Shown here: positions 24,931-25,976 of the stretch, piece by piece
Layout of the letters: each line of letters begins with the position of its first letter
Numbering within the stretch: position 1 is the first letter of the stretch
Assembly: GCA_041496705.1 (NCBI GenBank)
Contig: JBGQFD010000053.1
Coordinates: forward strand, 1 to 25,976
Reading direction: 5' to 3'
From: VBDM01 sp041496705
Lineage (GTDB): Bacteria; Pseudomonadota; Gammaproteobacteria; Burkholderiales; SG8-39
Length of the DNA stretch: 25,976 nucleotides
The notes under the pieces: model-generated
The model's database searches: none
Told to the model about the DNA's origin: nothing
What the model saw: only the letters and a program-made list of their open reading frames with translations
Made by a program: the position numbers and the translations under genes

Positions 24931-25976
24931 TTACGACGCTCGGCCGGCCGATTGTAACAACTTGTTTCCGGTGCCTCGAACGGCTCCTGCTTGACGCTTG
25001 TTTCCGGGATCACGGACCTTGAACGGGTTGTTCGCGGCAAACCATTGCTCCGCGCGCTTGCGGAACGCGGCGGGGACCGCCGCCAGGTATTCGGACCTGG
25101 GATCGAGGTAGAGCGCGATGCCTGTCGCGCGCAGGCGCTGCTGCTCGTCGGATGCATATCGCGCTTCCAACGCATACGCCCAGGCGCTGACGGGCATGAC
25201 CTGCTGGTGGCGGCGCGCCCAGTCGAGCGCCAACTCCAGGTAGCTCTTTTCGCCGGTCTCGCGGTAGAGCCACTCGCACGCCTCGGCCCACTGGTACTCG
25301 GGAAAAATCGGCCGCTTTTCCGTGAACGGACGGTGACGGAATGCCCGCAGCAGCTCCTTCCTCGCGGCTTCGTGCTCGCCGCGCAGGCCGGCAAAGAAAG
25401 CCAGCGCCAGCCCGCGGTCGAAGTCGCGCGGGCGCCATTCGGGCAAGGCACGAACAAAGGCCTCGAGTCCCAATCGGTCTCCGGTTTTTGCGCTGGCCCA
25501 GGCGAAGTAGGGCAGCGCGTATCCGGCGAAATCGTGTTGCGGAGACCCTTCGACCGCGTAGTACTCGGCCATGCGATCGAATCGCTCGACCGCATCCTTG
25601 AAATTGCCGCGACGCAGCTCCGCGTAGGCATCCGCGAAATAGATAAGCTCGGATTCGACCAGCGTCCCCTCGCGCACCGGCGCCCGGTCCTTGGCGCGGA
25701 AGGCGGATCGCGGGTAGCCGAACTGTCTCCCGTTAGCGGGTTTGCGCAGGACCATGAATTTCTCGACGCTCGTGTTGGGCGGCCCGGCAAGTTCGCGCAG
25801 TGTGGGCAAGAGATCCGGCGCGGGCGACCGGTCGATCGCGTTCAACATGAGCGCGAGCCGCACGCCGTGCGCGGTCCCGGCCGAGGTGGAAGATTTGTAG
25901 GGCTCGGAGAGCAGCCAGCGCTTGTTCTCCACCCAATTGCCCCCTTTCAACCGCAATCCCACGTCAGCGGCGAGCC
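24931..25976 (-). CDS. Helical-repeat (TPR/Sel1-like) protein, 5' end outside window, function unknown
   Basis: The frame is open through the right edge, so the true start is upstream of this window; an in-frame GTG at 25962 is only a possible start. At least 343 residues are visible. They are rich in paired amphipathic helices resembling tetratricopeptide units: LIYFADAYAELRRGNFKDAV, ERFDRMAEYYAV, LALAFFAGLRGEHEAARKEL, ACEWLYRETGEKSYLELALD, and ALYLDPRSEYLAAVPAAFRK. No catalytic motif or membrane segment is seen in this part. I do not recognise the family. A C-terminal soluble domain of a larger envelope enzyme is possible but unproven. A 13-base palindrome (24922-24934) spans the stop codon. 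Confidence 0.65.
   Translation of the reverse strand, partial: LAADVGLRLKGGNWVENKRWLLSEPYKSSTSAGTAHGVRLALMLNAIDRSPAPDLLPTLRELAGPPNTSVEKFMVLRKPANGRQFGYPRSAFRAKDRAPVREGTLVESELIYFADAYAELRRGNFKDAVERFDRMAEYYAVEGSPQHDFAGYALPYFAWASAKTGDRLGLEAFVRALPEWRPRDFDRGLALAFFAGLRGEHEAARKELLRAFRHRPFTEKRPIFPEYQWAEACEWLYRETGEKSYLELALDWARRHQQVMPVSAWAYALEARYASDEQQRLRATGIALYLDPRSEYLAAVPAAFRKRAEQWFAANNPFKVRDPGNKRQAGAVRGTGNKLLQSAGRAS

Noticed and set aside
24922..24934. Palindrome GTAAAT-T-ATTTAC at the stop codon of the right-edge gene, considered as a terminator
   Set aside because: The stem is short and AT-rich with no following T-run. An operator role cannot be supported either.

Overview
The window is high-GC, gene-dense bacterial chromosome. 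It most resembles a betaproteobacterium (Burkholderiales or relatives). Reasons: two orphan tripartite-tricarboxylate (Bug/TctC) receptors, the hpnCDE squalene operon, the order tRNA-Leu(UAG)-tig-clpP-clpX-lon, and a LemA-TPM-TPM trio. This is judged from gene content only; genus cannot be stated. No stretch over about 300 bases lacks a gene, and I see no rRNA, CRISPR array, insertion sequence or phage gene.

Layout. (1) 1-4971, minus strand: a protein quality-control block, tRNA-Leu(UAG), tig, clpP, clpX and the first two thirds of lon. The tRNA has a good sigma70-type promoter, and lon has its own sigma32-like (heat-shock) promoter. (2) 5102-8121, plus strand: hpnC, hpnD and hpnE, which make squalene for hopanoids from farnesyl diphosphate. 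The hpnC/hpnD junction carries a 38-bp direct duplication around a 65-bp insert with an inverted repeat. (3) 8188-9952, minus: an orphan TctC receptor and a Crp/Fnr-family regulator. (4) 10006-14171, minus: alr, radA, a B-type DyP peroxidase and a class II aldolase-like protein. A relic of a second DyP C-terminus follows the aldolase gene. (5) 14312-16682, plus: lplT (lysophospholipid flippase) and an HtrA-like protease with no visible signal peptide. (6) 16687-20678, minus: tsaB, rimI, a uracil-DNA glycosylase gene broken by an in-frame amber codon, lemA and two TPM-domain genes. (7) 20809-24546, plus: an organic-acid operon with a TctC receptor, a BKACE (DUF849) enzyme, a tartrate/D-malate dehydrogenase-like enzyme and a TauE/SafE permease. 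(8) 24554-25976, minus: a small secreted Pro-rich protein and a partial helical-repeat protein running off the right edge.

Most neighbours in each block overlap by 1-4 bases (ATGA, GTGA, TTGA or TGATG) or lie within about 25 bases, so the blocks are probably operons. The least ordinary points are the rearranged hpnC/hpnD junction, the amber-interrupted glycosylase, the DyP relic, and the uncharacterised BKACE/dehydrogenase/permease operon.
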